From: Streptacidiphilus sp. P02-A3a
GTDB taxonomy: Bacteria; Actinomycetota; Actinomycetes; Streptomycetales; Streptomycetaceae
NCBI RefSeq assembly: GCF_014084105.1
Contig: NZ_CP048289.1
Location: 7,139,922 to 7,203,921 of the forward strand
Reading direction: 5' to 3'
Length of the DNA: 64,000 bases
The notes beneath the pieces are model-generated. The model was not told the origin of the DNA and did no database searches. It saw nothing but the letters and a program-made list of their open reading frames with translations. The position numbers and the translations under genes were made by a program. How positions within the stretch are numbered: position 1 is the stretch's first letter; every line of letters starts with the position of its first letter. Shown piece by piece: positions 17,656-26,999 of this stretch.

Positions 17656-18659
17656 ATGGACGAGGCATTCACCGTCATCGAACATGAGCTGGGCACCACG
17701 GCCGCGTGCCGACTGACCGGCCGCTCCCGCGCCACCCACTACCGCAGGCGCAAGCCGCCGCCCACGCGCCGCCCAGGTCACCTCAGGTCCAGCCGTCGGC
17801 CCTGACAGCCGAAGAACGCAATGCGGTACTGGAGTTGATGAACAGCCCCGAGTACGCCGAGCTGCCGCCCGCGCAGATCTGGGCCCGCGAGCTGGATACC
17901 GGGCGCTATCACTGCTCGGTCTCCACGATGTACCGGATCCTGCGCGAGCGCGGGCAAGCCGGCGAACGTCGACGCCAGGCCACCCACCCGGCCAAGGCAG
18001 TGCCCGAACTGGTCGCCGACGGCCCCTCGCAGGTGTTCACCTGGGACATCACCAAAGCAGCCGGCCCACGCAAGGGCATCTGGTACCACGCCTACGTCAT
18101 CATCGACATCTTCAGCCGCTACATCGTCGGCCACACCGTTGAATCGGCCGAATCAGCCGAACGGGCAGAGGAGTTGATCCGCGAGACCATCGCGCGCAAC
18201 GGCATCGTGCCCCAGACCGTGCACGCCGACCGAGGCACCTCCATGACCAGCAAGAAGGTCTCCCAGCTATTGATCGACCTCGGCGTCACCAGGTCGCACT
18301 CGCGCCCCAAGGTCTCCAACGACAACCCCTACAGCGAGGCCCAGTTCAAGACCACCAAATACATGTCCGACTACCCAGAGCGCTTCAACTCCCTGGCCCA
18401 CGCCCGCGACTGGTTCGACGCGTTCATCTCGTACTACAACCACGAGCACAGGCACTCGGGCATCGCCCTGCACACGCCCGCCAGCGTCCACTTCGGCACT
18501 GCCAAGGAGATCCGCGACCAGCGGGCACTCACCCTCGCCGACGCCTACGCGCGCCACCCCGAACGCTTCGGCCGCCGCCCCCAACCACCCGAGATCCCGA
18601 CGACAGCCTGGATCAACGACCCCGCCAAGCGCAGCGAACCCGCACCACAAACCTCATAA
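17656..18659 (+). pseudogene. IS3 transposase OrfB, frameshifted near 17765-17800
   Basis: The N-terminal HTH-like part (MDEAFTVIEHELGTTAACRL, then GRSRATHYRRRKPPP) is in one frame from ATG 17656 and stops at 17805; the integrase core lies in another frame from about 17790 on (LTAEERNAVLELM). The core is complete: WDITKA carries the first D, HADRGTSMTSK the second D and SEAQFKTTKY the E of the DDE triad. A single indel therefore splits OrfB, and the element is probably no longer self-mobile unless a second ribosomal shift occurs. An in-frame open stretch for the core begins at GTG 17706 but its first residues are not OrfB-like. Confidence 0.75.
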
Positions 18660-18866
18660 CGTCACGACCGTCTCACTGGACTCGAAATCTTCCGAGGCTG
18701 TCGCCCGCCTCCTGGAACTTGCCGAACGCGACAGCCATGCGACAGCCATCCACCTCCGGCCGGCACGCTCCAAGCCGTGGAAATCCCTGCCCAGAAGGCG
18801 TACGCACACCTCAACCCACGCTGCGTGAACCATCGTTCACGACCACAATGCGACCACCAAGCAGAA

Positions 18867-18900
18867 GAGCCTGTCTCCGCTGAGTAGCGGAGACAGGCTC
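18867..18900 (-). terminator. Terminator of tRNA-Pro
   Basis: A perfect 15-bp stem (18867-18881 with 18886-18900) closes a four-base loop. On the minus strand it begins 19 bases after the tRNA 3' end and is followed by TTCTGCTT, so it is a rho-independent-like terminator. The DNA between it and the IS3 end (18676-18866) holds only a short open frame (about 50 codons, SSEAVARLLELAERD) that could be another gene remnant. Confidence 0.8.
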
Positions 18901-18919
18901 TGACCTGCGAAAATAACTG

Positions 18920-18993
18920 TCGGGACGACAGGATTTGAACCTGCGACCCCCTGACCCCCAGTCAGGTGCGCTACCAAGCTGCGCCACGTCCCG
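18920..18993 (-). tRNA. tRNA-Pro (anticodon GGG)
   Basis: The minus strand folds as a full cloverleaf: acceptor stem CGGGACG/CGTCCCG, D-loop AGCTTGGTAGC, anticodon stem CCTGA/TCAGG with loop CTGGGGG giving anticodon GGG, and T arm GCAGG-TTCAAAT-CCTGT... CCA is not encoded. Its 3' end faces the defence island, the usual side for integration of actinomycete elements. Confidence 0.97.
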
Positions 18994-19119
18994 AGGCTGC
19001 GCTGCCTTGCGGCTTCGCGGCCTGTCCCCGGTTGCCCGGGCACAGGAAGAACAATACAGCACGTGGGCAGGTGCTTGTGTCCGGCTCGGCGGGGCCGGGA
19101 GCGGGGGCGGCGGGGCAGG

Positions 19120-20619
19120 TCAGGGGGTTGGCGCGCGGTTGTCGTAGCGGAGGAAGGAGGGGTAGCGCAGGACGAGCAGGAGCATGGCCGCGACACAGGC
19201 GATCCCGCCGCTGACGGCCGAGAAGGTCGGGGTGGTCAGCTGGGCCACCGTGCCGGACTCGAAGTCGCCGAGTCTGGGGCCGCCCGCGACCACCACCGTG
19301 AAGACGCCCTGGAGCCGTCCGCGCATGCCGTCGGGAGCGGCTGCCTGCATGATCGTGTTGCGGAAGATCATGCTGACGGTGTCCGCGGCGCCCGCGATCG
19401 CGAGCAGCAGCAGGCCCAGCCACAGGTGTCGGGCCAGCCCGAATCCGGCGATCGAGAGCCCCCAGACCAGCACCGCGAGGATGACCGCCACGCCGTGCCG
19501 GTTGATCCGGCTCACCCAGCCGGAGAACAGCGCGCCGAGCAGCGCGCCGACCGCCGGGGCCGCAGCCAGCAGCCCGACGGTGCCCGCGTTGCCGTGGTAC
19601 AGCACTGCCGCGAGCGCCGGGAACAGCGCGCGGGGCATGCCGAAGACCATCGCCGCGAGGTCGGCCAGGAAGCTCATCCGCAGGTTGGGCCGGTCGCGCA
19701 GGAAGCGCAGGCCGTCCAGTACCGAGGGACGCGGCGGCCGGGCGTCGCCGGTGTGGGCGACGGTCTCCGGGCGCATGGACGGCAGCCGCCACATCGCGTA
19801 CAGCGAGGCGCCGAAGGCCACGGCGTCGACCAGGTAGGCCGCCTGGTAGCTCCAGACCCCGATCAGCAGCCCGCCGAGCATGGGGCCGACGGTCAGGCCC
19901 AGGTTCATGCTGACTGTGGACAGGGCGTTCGCCGCCGGTAGCTGCTCGGCGGGGACCAGGCGCGGGACCATGGACGCCCGGGCCGGCGCGTTGAGCGCGA
20001 AGCAGACCGCCTGGAGCGCGACCACCGCGTAGAGCACGGCGACCTGGTGCACGCCGAAGAAGGCCTGGACGGCCAGTCCGGTCGACAGGATCGCCAGGCC
20101 GGTCGCCCCGAAGAGGCCGAGGCGGCGCCGGTCCATGGTGTCCGCGATGGCGCCGCCGTACAGGCCGAAGGCGACCAGCGGTACCAGCGAGCAGAGCCCG
20201 ACCAGGCCGGTCGCGAAGGTCGACTTGGTCAGCGCGTAGACCTGGACCGAGATCGCCAGCGCGGTCATCTGCTGTCCGATGGACGAGACGCTCTGACCGA
20301 ACCAGATCCGGCGGAAGTGGGCGCTGGTGCGCAGCGGGGTGATGTCGGCGAGCGCGCTGCCGGCCAGTTTGCGCAGCCGGCCGGGGGCGGGCGCCGGAAC
20401 TAGTCCCAATGGGTGGGATGGTCCGGCCGGTCCTGACGCTCCTGCTGCCGACTGGTCCGGCGGTCTGCGTGTGCCGTCGGACGATGCCTGCCGGGGCAGG
20501 GCCGACGGCGGGGCGGCTGCTGCGGCCGCAGTGGGGGTGGGGGCTGTGGAAGAGGGGGACGCGGCGGATATGTGGGGCTGGCGTGGGGGCGGTGGCGGCG
20601 AGAGCTGGTCACTGGGCAC
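19120..20619 (-). CDS. MFS transporter, EntS/MFS_3-like exporter
   Basis: A 499-residue protein: a Pro/Ala/Ser-rich, probably disordered tail of about 90 residues, then about 12 membrane segments. The first loop reads FGQSVSSIGQQMTALAISVQ and loop 2-3 GGAIADTMDRRRL, the MFS signature of the EntS/MFS_3 family of efflux proteins. Substrate is unknown; siderophore or drug export are family roles. It follows the tRNA gene on the same strand but faces away from it, and is upstream of nothing recognisable. The long tail may mean that the true start is internal, near the MPSDQ or later codons. Confidence 0.85.
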   Translation of the reverse strand: MPSDQLSPPPPPRQPHISAASPSSTAPTPTAAAAAAPPSALPRQASSDGTRRPPDQSAAGASGPAGPSHPLGLVPAPAPGRLRKLAGSALADITPLRTSAHFRRIWFGQSVSSIGQQMTALAISVQVYALTKSTFATGLVGLCSLVPLVAFGLYGGAIADTMDRRRLGLFGATGLAILSTGLAVQAFFGVHQVAVLYAVVALQAVCFALNAPARASMVPRLVPAEQLPAANALSTVSMNLGLTVGPMLGGLLIGVWSYQAAYLVDAVAFGASLYAMWRLPSMRPETVAHTGDARPPRPSVLDGLRFLRDRPNLRMSFLADLAAMVFGMPRALFPALAAVLYHGNAGTVGLLAAAPAVGALLGALFSGWVSRINRHGVAVILAVLVWGLSIAGFGLARHLWLGLLLLAIAGAADTVSMIFRNTIMQAAAPDGMRGRLQGVFTVVVAGGPRLGDFESGTVAQLTTPTFSAVSGGIACVAAMLLLVLRYPSFLRYDNRAPTP

Positions 20620-20844
20620 GCAACATCGTCCCTCGTCACGCCCCGGGCCGGTACCCCGGGGTCCCGTCCTGTCCTCTCGTCGCCCCGCGCGCCGTCCCGC
20701 GCCCCTGGACTCCGGGGCGGCTCTCGGGGAGCTGCGGGCCCGGCGAGAGCCTGCGGCCCGGCCGTACCGGTGCGGCGGGGGCGCCCCCGGCGGCCGGGCG
20801 GGCGCCCGCCCCGCGCCGCCCGGGGCGGTGTCGGCCCGCTGGGG

Positions 20845-21705
20845 TCAGTCCTGGAGGCGGCGGAAGAGGCCCTCTTGCATGACTGAGGCGACCAGTCGGC
20901 CGCTCTGGTCGAACAGCTGGCCGCGGGCCAGGCCTCGGGCGCCGGTCGCTATCGGGGACTCCTGTTGGTACAGCAGCCAGTCGTCCGCGCGGAACGGGCG
21001 GTGGAACCACATCGCGTGGTCCAGCGACGCCATGTCGAAGTGGCGCTTGCCCCACAGCGGCTCCACCGGCACCCGGACCGCGTCCAGCAGGGTCATGTCG
21101 CTGGCGTAGGTCACCGCGCAGGCGTGGATCAGCGGGTCGTCCGGGAGTTCGCCGTTGGTCCGCAGCCAGACCGCGACCTTGGGTTCGACGCCGATCAGCT
21201 CCTCGTGCCGCCACCGCAGCCGCTCGACGTAGCGCAGGTCGAAGGGCTGCCGACGGCTGATGAAGGGCGGCATCTCGCCGAGGACGGTGCCGACCTCGTC
21301 CAGCGCGCTCGGGAGTTCCTCCGGGCCGGGGACGGAGGGCATCGCCGTCTGGTGTTCGAAAGGTGAGGGTTCAGGAAGATGGAAATCGGCCGTAAGGGCA
21401 AAGATTGTGCGTCCTTGTTGCACGCCCAGCACCCGGCGGGTAGTGAAGGACCGGCCGTCGCGCAGGCGGTCCACCTGGTAGACGATCGGCACGCCGGGGA
21501 GGCCGGGGCGCAGGAAGTAGGCGTGCAGCGAGTGCACCGGCCGGTCGGCGGCGACGGTGCGTCCGGCGGCGATCAGCGCCTGCCCCGCGACCTGCCCGCC
21601 GAAGACCCGCTGCAGGGACTCCTCCGGGCTGCGACCACGGAAGATATTCGTCTCGATCTGCTCCAGGTCGAGCAGGTCGACCAGGTGGTCCACGGGATCG
21701 CCCAT
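20845..21705 (-). CDS. tesB: Acyl-CoA thioesterase II (TesB-like)
   Basis: The 286-residue protein has two hotdog repeats of the TesB family: LEQIETNIFRGRSPEESLQR and VFGGQVAGQALIAAGRTV in the first, SLDHAMWFHRPFRADDWLLY in the second, with the catalytic-type D/T/Q residues of TesB in HAMWFH and its surroundings. It hydrolyses acyl-CoA to free acid and CoA. The start is ATG 21705 behind GGAG; the open frame continues 19 codons upstream without family resemblance. Conserved single gene in streptomycetes. Confidence 0.9.
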   Translation of the reverse strand: MGDPVDHLVDLLDLEQIETNIFRGRSPEESLQRVFGGQVAGQALIAAGRTVAADRPVHSLHAYFLRPGLPGVPIVYQVDRLRDGRSFTTRRVLGVQQGRTIFALTADFHLPEPSPFEHQTAMPSVPGPEELPSALDEVGTVLGEMPPFISRRQPFDLRYVERLRWRHEELIGVEPKVAVWLRTNGELPDDPLIHACAVTYASDMTLLDAVRVPVEPLWGKRHFDMASLDHAMWFHRPFRADDWLLYQQESPIATGARGLARGQLFDQSGRLVASVMQEGLFRRLQD

Positions 21706-21961
21706 CAGCTCCTCATCCCTTTCCTCGCTCCGCTCTCCCTCGCCATTCTCACAGCTGAGCATCGGTTTCCGCTGGACAGAGCGGTGTCCCGGACCTGCGG
21801 CAGGGCCCGGGGCGGCCGGATGCGGGCATGCGCCGCTCGTACGGGTGATGACCCGCCGACCGGTTTCCGCCCATGTCAGGGCTGGTCAATCGGTTGAGAA
21901 CGGAGTATGAACAAACCGTCCCGCTCGCGGGCCGTGCTGTCGAACGTGTCAAAATGCGGCA

Positions 21962-24307
21962 GTGCCCTCAGTTTCTTCTGCCGACGCCGATTCGGCCGAC
22001 ACGACCGCCACGGCCGAGCCGACCGCCGCCGGTCCGGCAGTGCCCCTCTCCCCCGCCGCGCACCCTGCCCCGGGCGAGAGTGAGCCGCAAGCGGAAATCC
22101 AGCCGCGTCCGTCTACCGAACCGCTCAGCGGCAGAACCGCTGACGAGACCGCCGTCAGAACCACCGTCAGGACGACCGTCACGACCACGTCGGGTGCCGT
22201 CGTCACCCCCGTGACCGTCAGCACCCCGGTCGTCGCCGGGGGCACCCCTGTGACCGTCGGCACCCCCGTGACCGTCGGTACCCCCGTGACCGTCGGTTCC
22301 CCCGTCGCGGGGGGCAGTCGGCCCGGTGGCGGGCGCGACACCGGCAGCCGGGGCGGCGGCAGGGGCAACGGCAGGAGCAGCACCAGGCACCGCATGCGCA
22401 GCGCCATCCGGCTGCTGGGCGCCGGTGAGACGACGCCGGGCAGCCTGCGCCGTCCGCCCGCCCAGATGAACCGGATGCTGACCGTGCTGGCCTGTTCCAG
22501 CATGCTCATCGGCGCCCAGGACATGTGGAACCGGACCGTCATCAACGAGCACAGCCACGCCATCGTGGTGATGCTCTACTTCGGTTCGATCATCGTGCTC
22601 GGCGTGCTCGCGCTGTCGGTCCGCACCCGCCGCGCGATGACCATCGTCGACGGCTCGGTACTGGTGGTCGCGGCCCTGGAGTGCGTCAACCGCTTCTACA
22701 CGGTGACCGCCGCCAAACCGCCGACCAGCGCGAACTCCTCCCACGTCTACTACGGCACGGACGAGGGCTCGCTGATCCACATGGCGGCGAAGACGCTGCT
22801 GCACGGCGGCCACATGTACGGCACGCAGTGGCCGCAGATCTTCTCGATGTTCCATGTCGGCACCACGCCGCTGATGAACGGCGGGGCCGCCACCGGTCTC
22901 GACTACCCGCCGCTCGGGCCGATCTTCACCTCGGTACCGATGGCGGTGGGCCTGAGCCATCCCCCGGCGGGGATCGCGGCGACCGCGATGCTGCTGCTCG
23001 CCTCGCTGGTGATGTTCCTGCTGCTGCCGGTCGCCTGGCGGCCGGTGGCCGTGATCGTCTGCTACGGCTTCGGCTGGCTGCCGAACTACGCGGAGATGGG
23101 CTACCCGGGCTGCATGGAGCTGCCCTTCCTGCTGGTGGTGGTGGCCTACTGGCAGCGCACCGGACGCGGCGGACGGCTCGGCCGCTGGGGCGCGGTCCAG
23201 GCGGTCTGCCTGGGCATCGCCTGCTGCCTGCACCAGTTGACCTGGTTCCTGGCACCGTTCCTGGTCGTCGGCATGTACATGATCCGCCGGGGCGAGATGC
23301 CCGCCCGCGACGCCGCCCGGGTGGTCGGCCGCTATGTCGCGATCGCGGCGGGCGTCGCGCTGGCGATCAACCTGCCGTTCATCCTCCAGGGCCCGAAGCC
23401 GTGGCTCCAGGGGGTGCTCGCGCCGATACTGCAGAAGGCGATCCCCAGCGGGCAGGGCCTGGTGGGCATCTCGTACTACTTCCGCAACGGCAGTGGCGAC
23501 CTCAGCCTCTACAGTGACGCCGGGCTGCTGCTCGGCGCGGCGATGCTGGTGCTGCTGGTGGTCTTCCCCAGGCGGCTCGGACTGGCCGTCACCGTGATGC
23601 CCTGGCTGGTCTTCTACCTGTCCACCCGCTCGCAGGAGGACTACTTCGACCTGACCGTCCCGCTGTGGGTGATGGCGGCGGCCACCGTCAGCTCGGTCGA
23701 GTTCGACCGCGCCTGGCAGCCGCGTCCGAACTGGCTGCGGGCCCGGACCGTGCGGGCGCTGCTGGTGCCGGTACTGCTCGCCCCGGCGCTGCTGTCGCTG
23801 TTCGGCGCGGTGGTCACGCCGCCGCCGCTGCGGATCCGGATCACCTCCATGACCGGCAGCAACGGCAGCGGCGCGCTGGCCCTCAGCGACGTGCTCCAGC
23901 GGCTGACCGTGCAGGTGACCAACAGCTCCGACAACCCGCTGAGTCCGCACTTCGCCACCAGCACCGGGGCGACCACCTCGCCGTACTGGGGGGTGCTCTC
24001 CGGTCCGGCGGTCATCGCCCCGGGCAGGACCGTCACCTACGTGCTGCTCGCGCCGTACGAGGGGGTGGCCGGTCCGGGCGTCACCGACCGGATCCTGCTG
24101 CGCGCGGTCACCCCGGAGCCGATGAGCCTGACCACGCAGCTGATCGGCGTCGGTCCGAGCTCGCAGATGATCACCACGCTCCAGTCGAAGGCCAAGCGGC
24201 AGTTGCTGGCCGAGGCCCAGGCCGCGGCGAAGGCCAAGGCCCGGGGCCGGTCCCACGGGCACCGGTCACAGTCCAACAGCCGTTCGATCGAGGCCGACGC
24301 GCGCTGA
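21962..24307 (+). CDS. Polytopic membrane protein, possibly GT-C glycosyltransferase-like
   Basis: The 781-residue protein starts (GTG 21962) with about 150 disordered residues rich in T, V, P and G, including tandem TPVTVG units, then a basic stretch and about 12 membrane segments between residues 165 and 620. The luminal loop motif TGLDYPPLGPIFTSVPMAVG resembles the YPP loop of GT-C mannosyl/arabinosyl-type transferases (GT87-like). The C-terminal third is an extracytoplasmic beta-rich domain and a charged tail (KAKRQLLAEAQAAAKAKARG). It is conserved in place in streptomycetes as I remember, without a defined function. No ribosome site is obvious, consistent with a leaderless message. Confidence 0.7.
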   Translation: MPSVSSADADSADTTATAEPTAAGPAVPLSPAAHPAPGESEPQAEIQPRPSTEPLSGRTADETAVRTTVRTTVTTTSGAVVTPVTVSTPVVAGGTPVTVGTPVTVGTPVTVGSPVAGGSRPGGGRDTGSRGGGRGNGRSSTRHRMRSAIRLLGAGETTPGSLRRPPAQMNRMLTVLACSSMLIGAQDMWNRTVINEHSHAIVVMLYFGSIIVLGVLALSVRTRRAMTIVDGSVLVVAALECVNRFYTVTAAKPPTSANSSHVYYGTDEGSLIHMAAKTLLHGGHMYGTQWPQIFSMFHVGTTPLMNGGAATGLDYPPLGPIFTSVPMAVGLSHPPAGIAATAMLLLASLVMFLLLPVAWRPVAVIVCYGFGWLPNYAEMGYPGCMELPFLLVVVAYWQRTGRGGRLGRWGAVQAVCLGIACCLHQLTWFLAPFLVVGMYMIRRGEMPARDAARVVGRYVAIAAGVALAINLPFILQGPKPWLQGVLAPILQKAIPSGQGLVGISYYFRNGSGDLSLYSDAGLLLGAAMLVLLVVFPRRLGLAVTVMPWLVFYLSTRSQEDYFDLTVPLWVMAAATVSSVEFDRAWQPRPNWLRARTVRALLVPVLLAPALLSLFGAVVTPPPLRIRITSMTGSNGSGALALSDVLQRLTVQVTNSSDNPLSPHFATSTGATTSPYWGVLSGPAVIAPGRTVTYVLLAPYEGVAGPGVTDRILLRAVTPEPMSLTTQLIGVGPSSQMITTLQSKAKRQLLAEAQAAAKAKARGRSHGHRSQSNSRSIEADAR
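22243..22296 (+). repeat. 18-bp tandem repeat coding for TPVTVG
   Basis: Three 18-bp units (22243-22260, 22261-22278, 22279-22296) differ by one or two bases, with decayed copies on both sides (from 22203 and to about 22312). They add six-residue TPVTVG blocks to the disordered N-terminus of the membrane protein and should vary in number between strains. Confidence 0.85.
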
Positions 24308-24363
24308 GCCCGGGCGCCGACCGACCCGAGCGGAGCGCGCAGTCCGCGGCCCGTCCCCGGCAC

Positions 24364-25044
24364 TCAGGAGCAGCCGGGGACGGCCGTACCGCCGTTGTTC
24401 AGCTTGACCAGACCGCAGAGGGTGGCGTCGGCGACCTGCCAGACGCCGCCGGACAGTACGGACCTCCCGGCCGAGCCCGGCATCACCGGCGACCCGCTCT
24501 CGCACAGGTTGTAGGTGACGTCGGCGGCGGTCGCGCTGGTGAAGTCGACGGCGGTGACGGTCACCGTGGCGGCGGAGGCCAGCTTGTTGCTGGCGAAGCT
24601 CTGGAGGACGGCCACCAACGAGGTCCCGTTCTGCAGCAGCCCGAGCTTGGTGGCGGCGGGCGTCGCCGGGTCGAAGAACTTCTGGTAGTCGGTGGCCACG
24701 GCCGCGCCCGCGGTGGCCGGGTCGGCGGGTCCGCTGCCGGTGACCGCCGGGGCGATCACGCTGCCGCACGGCGCCGCGGCGACGGCCGTGGTCGGCGGCG
24801 CGGTGGTCGGCACGGCGGCGGCGCTGGACGTCGTCGCCGCGGGCGTGCCGGAGCCCGTCGAGGAGCCGCTGCCGCAGGCGGCCACCAGCACCAGCACAGC
24901 CGCTACGCCCAGCCCGGAAGCGACACCGCGGCGTCGCGAACCACGCGCGGCCCAACCGCCCGAGTTCCCACCGCCCGAGGTACAGCCGCCTGCCGTCGAG
25001 CCACCCGAACCCCGCGCGTCCCGCGCCCTGGAACCTCTGGCCAT
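24364..25044 (-). CDS. MTB12-like lipoprotein (low-molecular-weight antigen family)
   Basis: The 226-residue protein has an unusually Gly/Arg-rich N-terminus followed by a signal peptide with lipobox VAAC (lipidated C57 counted from ATG 25044). A Thr/Ala-rich linker leads to a domain with DYQKFFDPATPAATKLGLLQ, SLVAVLQSFASN, TAVDFTSATAADVTYNL and VWQVADATLCGLV, which matches my memory of the mycobacterial MTB12 antigen fold, including its paired cysteines. Function unknown; surface-exposed. The first 38 residues may not be translated if an internal start is used. Confidence 0.75.
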   Translation of the reverse strand: MARGSRARDARGSGGSTAGGCTSGGGNSGGWAARGSRRRGVASGLGVAAVLVLVAACGSGSSTGSGTPAATTSSAAAVPTTAPPTTAVAAAPCGSVIAPAVTGSGPADPATAGAAVATDYQKFFDPATPAATKLGLLQNGTSLVAVLQSFASNKLASAATVTVTAVDFTSATAADVTYNLCESGSPVMPGSAGRSVLSGGVWQVADATLCGLVKLNNGGTAVPGCS

Positions 25045-25579
25045 GGAACCCTCCCACCGTCTCGGCAGTGAAATCTGACTATCCGTCAGTTCCTTCTACG
25101 CTAGCGGCATCCGCGCAAGAGGGAGCCGTCCGTGCGGGCAATCGATGGCGGAACGTGACCCTCCGCGCGGCGCTTCGGCGGCGCTCCGGACCGGACCGCG
25201 GCAGGTCCCCTACCTGGCGTCCGCGACCGTACCGGGGGCGGCCCCGGAGCAGGAGCGGATGCTCCGTCAACTTGAGCCGCCGTACTGGCTACTGGCGCCG
25301 GAGGCGGAACCGTGGAGCAGGATCGGGCGCCGGAGCCGTCCGGTCCGCAGGTGCTCCCGGTTGCAGGCAGGCGGACGTACCCCCCGGACGTACCCACGGG
25401 CTGCCTGCTGCCCCCGGGTCGCGACGACGCCGCGACGACATCGGGGCCTGATCGCTGCCGCTGCGCCCGGGAGATCTCCGGGCCGCGTTGCAACTCCCGG
25501 CGTAGGCAATCGTGTTGCGGTCCATCGGGCCGGGGGCGAGGCCGGAAGCGGCGTCGGGGGCGAGGCCGGAACCGGCCGT
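25045..25579. other. Intergenic region between lipoprotein gene and rpfA
   Basis: No gene is supported here. Open frames on both strands are the GC-skew artefacts usual in this genome. A 24-bp direct repeat (25531-25554 and 25555-25578) lies at its right end next to the rpfA terminator. The part near 25080 is the promoter region of the lipoprotein gene. Confidence 0.5.
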
Positions 25580-25612
25580 GGCGCGGCCCCCCGTGGTGAC
25601 GGGGGCCGCGCC
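25580..25612 (-). terminator. Terminator of rpfA
   Basis: A perfect 12-bp stem, GGCGCGGCCCCC (25580-25591) with GGGGGCCGCGCC (25601-25612), surrounds a nine-base loop. It begins 22 bases downstream of the rpfA stop on the minus strand. Confidence 0.7.
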
Positions 25613-25633
25613 GTGGCCGTGCGGGGGTGGCGG

Positions 25634-26425
<792 letters not shown>

Positions 26426-26999
26426 TTAATCCCTCTCTACAGCCCCGGACGGCACGGCTGACGGCGCGCTGGGCGCGCTCGGTCCGCCATTGCGTTTCGC
26501 AGAACGGCCGGTTCGTGCGGGAAGCACGCCGTGCCGTTCCGGCGCCCGCCACTCGTCACCGGCCTGCTGGCAGGCGGCGGGCCCGCCCTCGTGGACAAGC
26601 CGAGAGCGAGCGGAGGCGGGCGAACCCGGGTGGTGCTCGTTGCACCGGCCATGAACGTAGGAGACCAGCGGTGGCGCTTACAAGTAGTTCATGGACGCCC
26701 CAGGTCAGCTCGGGGTTACCCCTGGTAGCGATCTAGGAGATTAGTTGCATAACAGACATATGACCCGTGCGGACGGGCCCGCACGGCCATCCGAGTGACC
26801 CTCGCCATACCGAAGGAGAGGTGAGCCATCCCACACGGTCGACCCAAAGTCACAGGTGGTCGGCTCGGAGTAGCGGTCGATCTTGGGAATCCCCGACTCG
26901 ATCGCGGACAACCGTGACCCGAACCACACCTGGTCCGTTTGTCATCACGGCTGAGGCAGTCCCGCCTCCGGCCCCGCTCGCGCAACCCAAGGAGTCTTC
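26426..26999. other. Divergent leader region of rpfA and the next gene
   Basis: This 574-bp region separates rpfA from the plus-strand gene at 27000. It has lower GC between 26690 and 26760 and an 8-bp stem hairpin (CCGTGCGG 26765-26772 with CCGCACGG 26779-26786). A 62-codon minus-strand frame (26929-26741) reads somewhat protein-like (RLSAIESGIPKIDRYSEP) but I cannot support it as a gene. A long rpfA 5' untranslated leader is possible. Confidence 0.45.

Larger units (their letters stand above)
17193..18675 (+). mobile_element. IS3-family insertion sequence, about 1.48 kb
   Basis: The element carries OrfA and OrfB in the usual IS3 order. Its ends share TGAGACG (17193-17199) and, in inverse orientation, CGTCTCA (18669-18675), flanked by weaker matches inside. 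I find no target-site duplication beside these ends, so the borders are approximate or the element has rearranged since insertion. It interrupts the 5' end of the CoiA-like gene; the missing 5' part of that gene is not seen on the other side. Confidence 0.8.

Noticed and set aside
18676..18866. Short plus-strand frame between IS3 and the tRNA terminator
   Set aside because: About 50 codons without a start or family; at most a gene remnant, so it is only mentioned with the terminator.
21968..25071. Long frames antisense to the membrane protein and lipoprotein genes
   Set aside because: Translations are Arg/Gly/Ala-rich without folds, while the opposite strand has membrane segments, a lipobox and normal codon use.
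26741..26929. 62-codon minus-strand frame in the rpfA leader
   Set aside because: The peptide looks partly natural but has no ribosome site, no recognised family and only moderate third-base GC bias.
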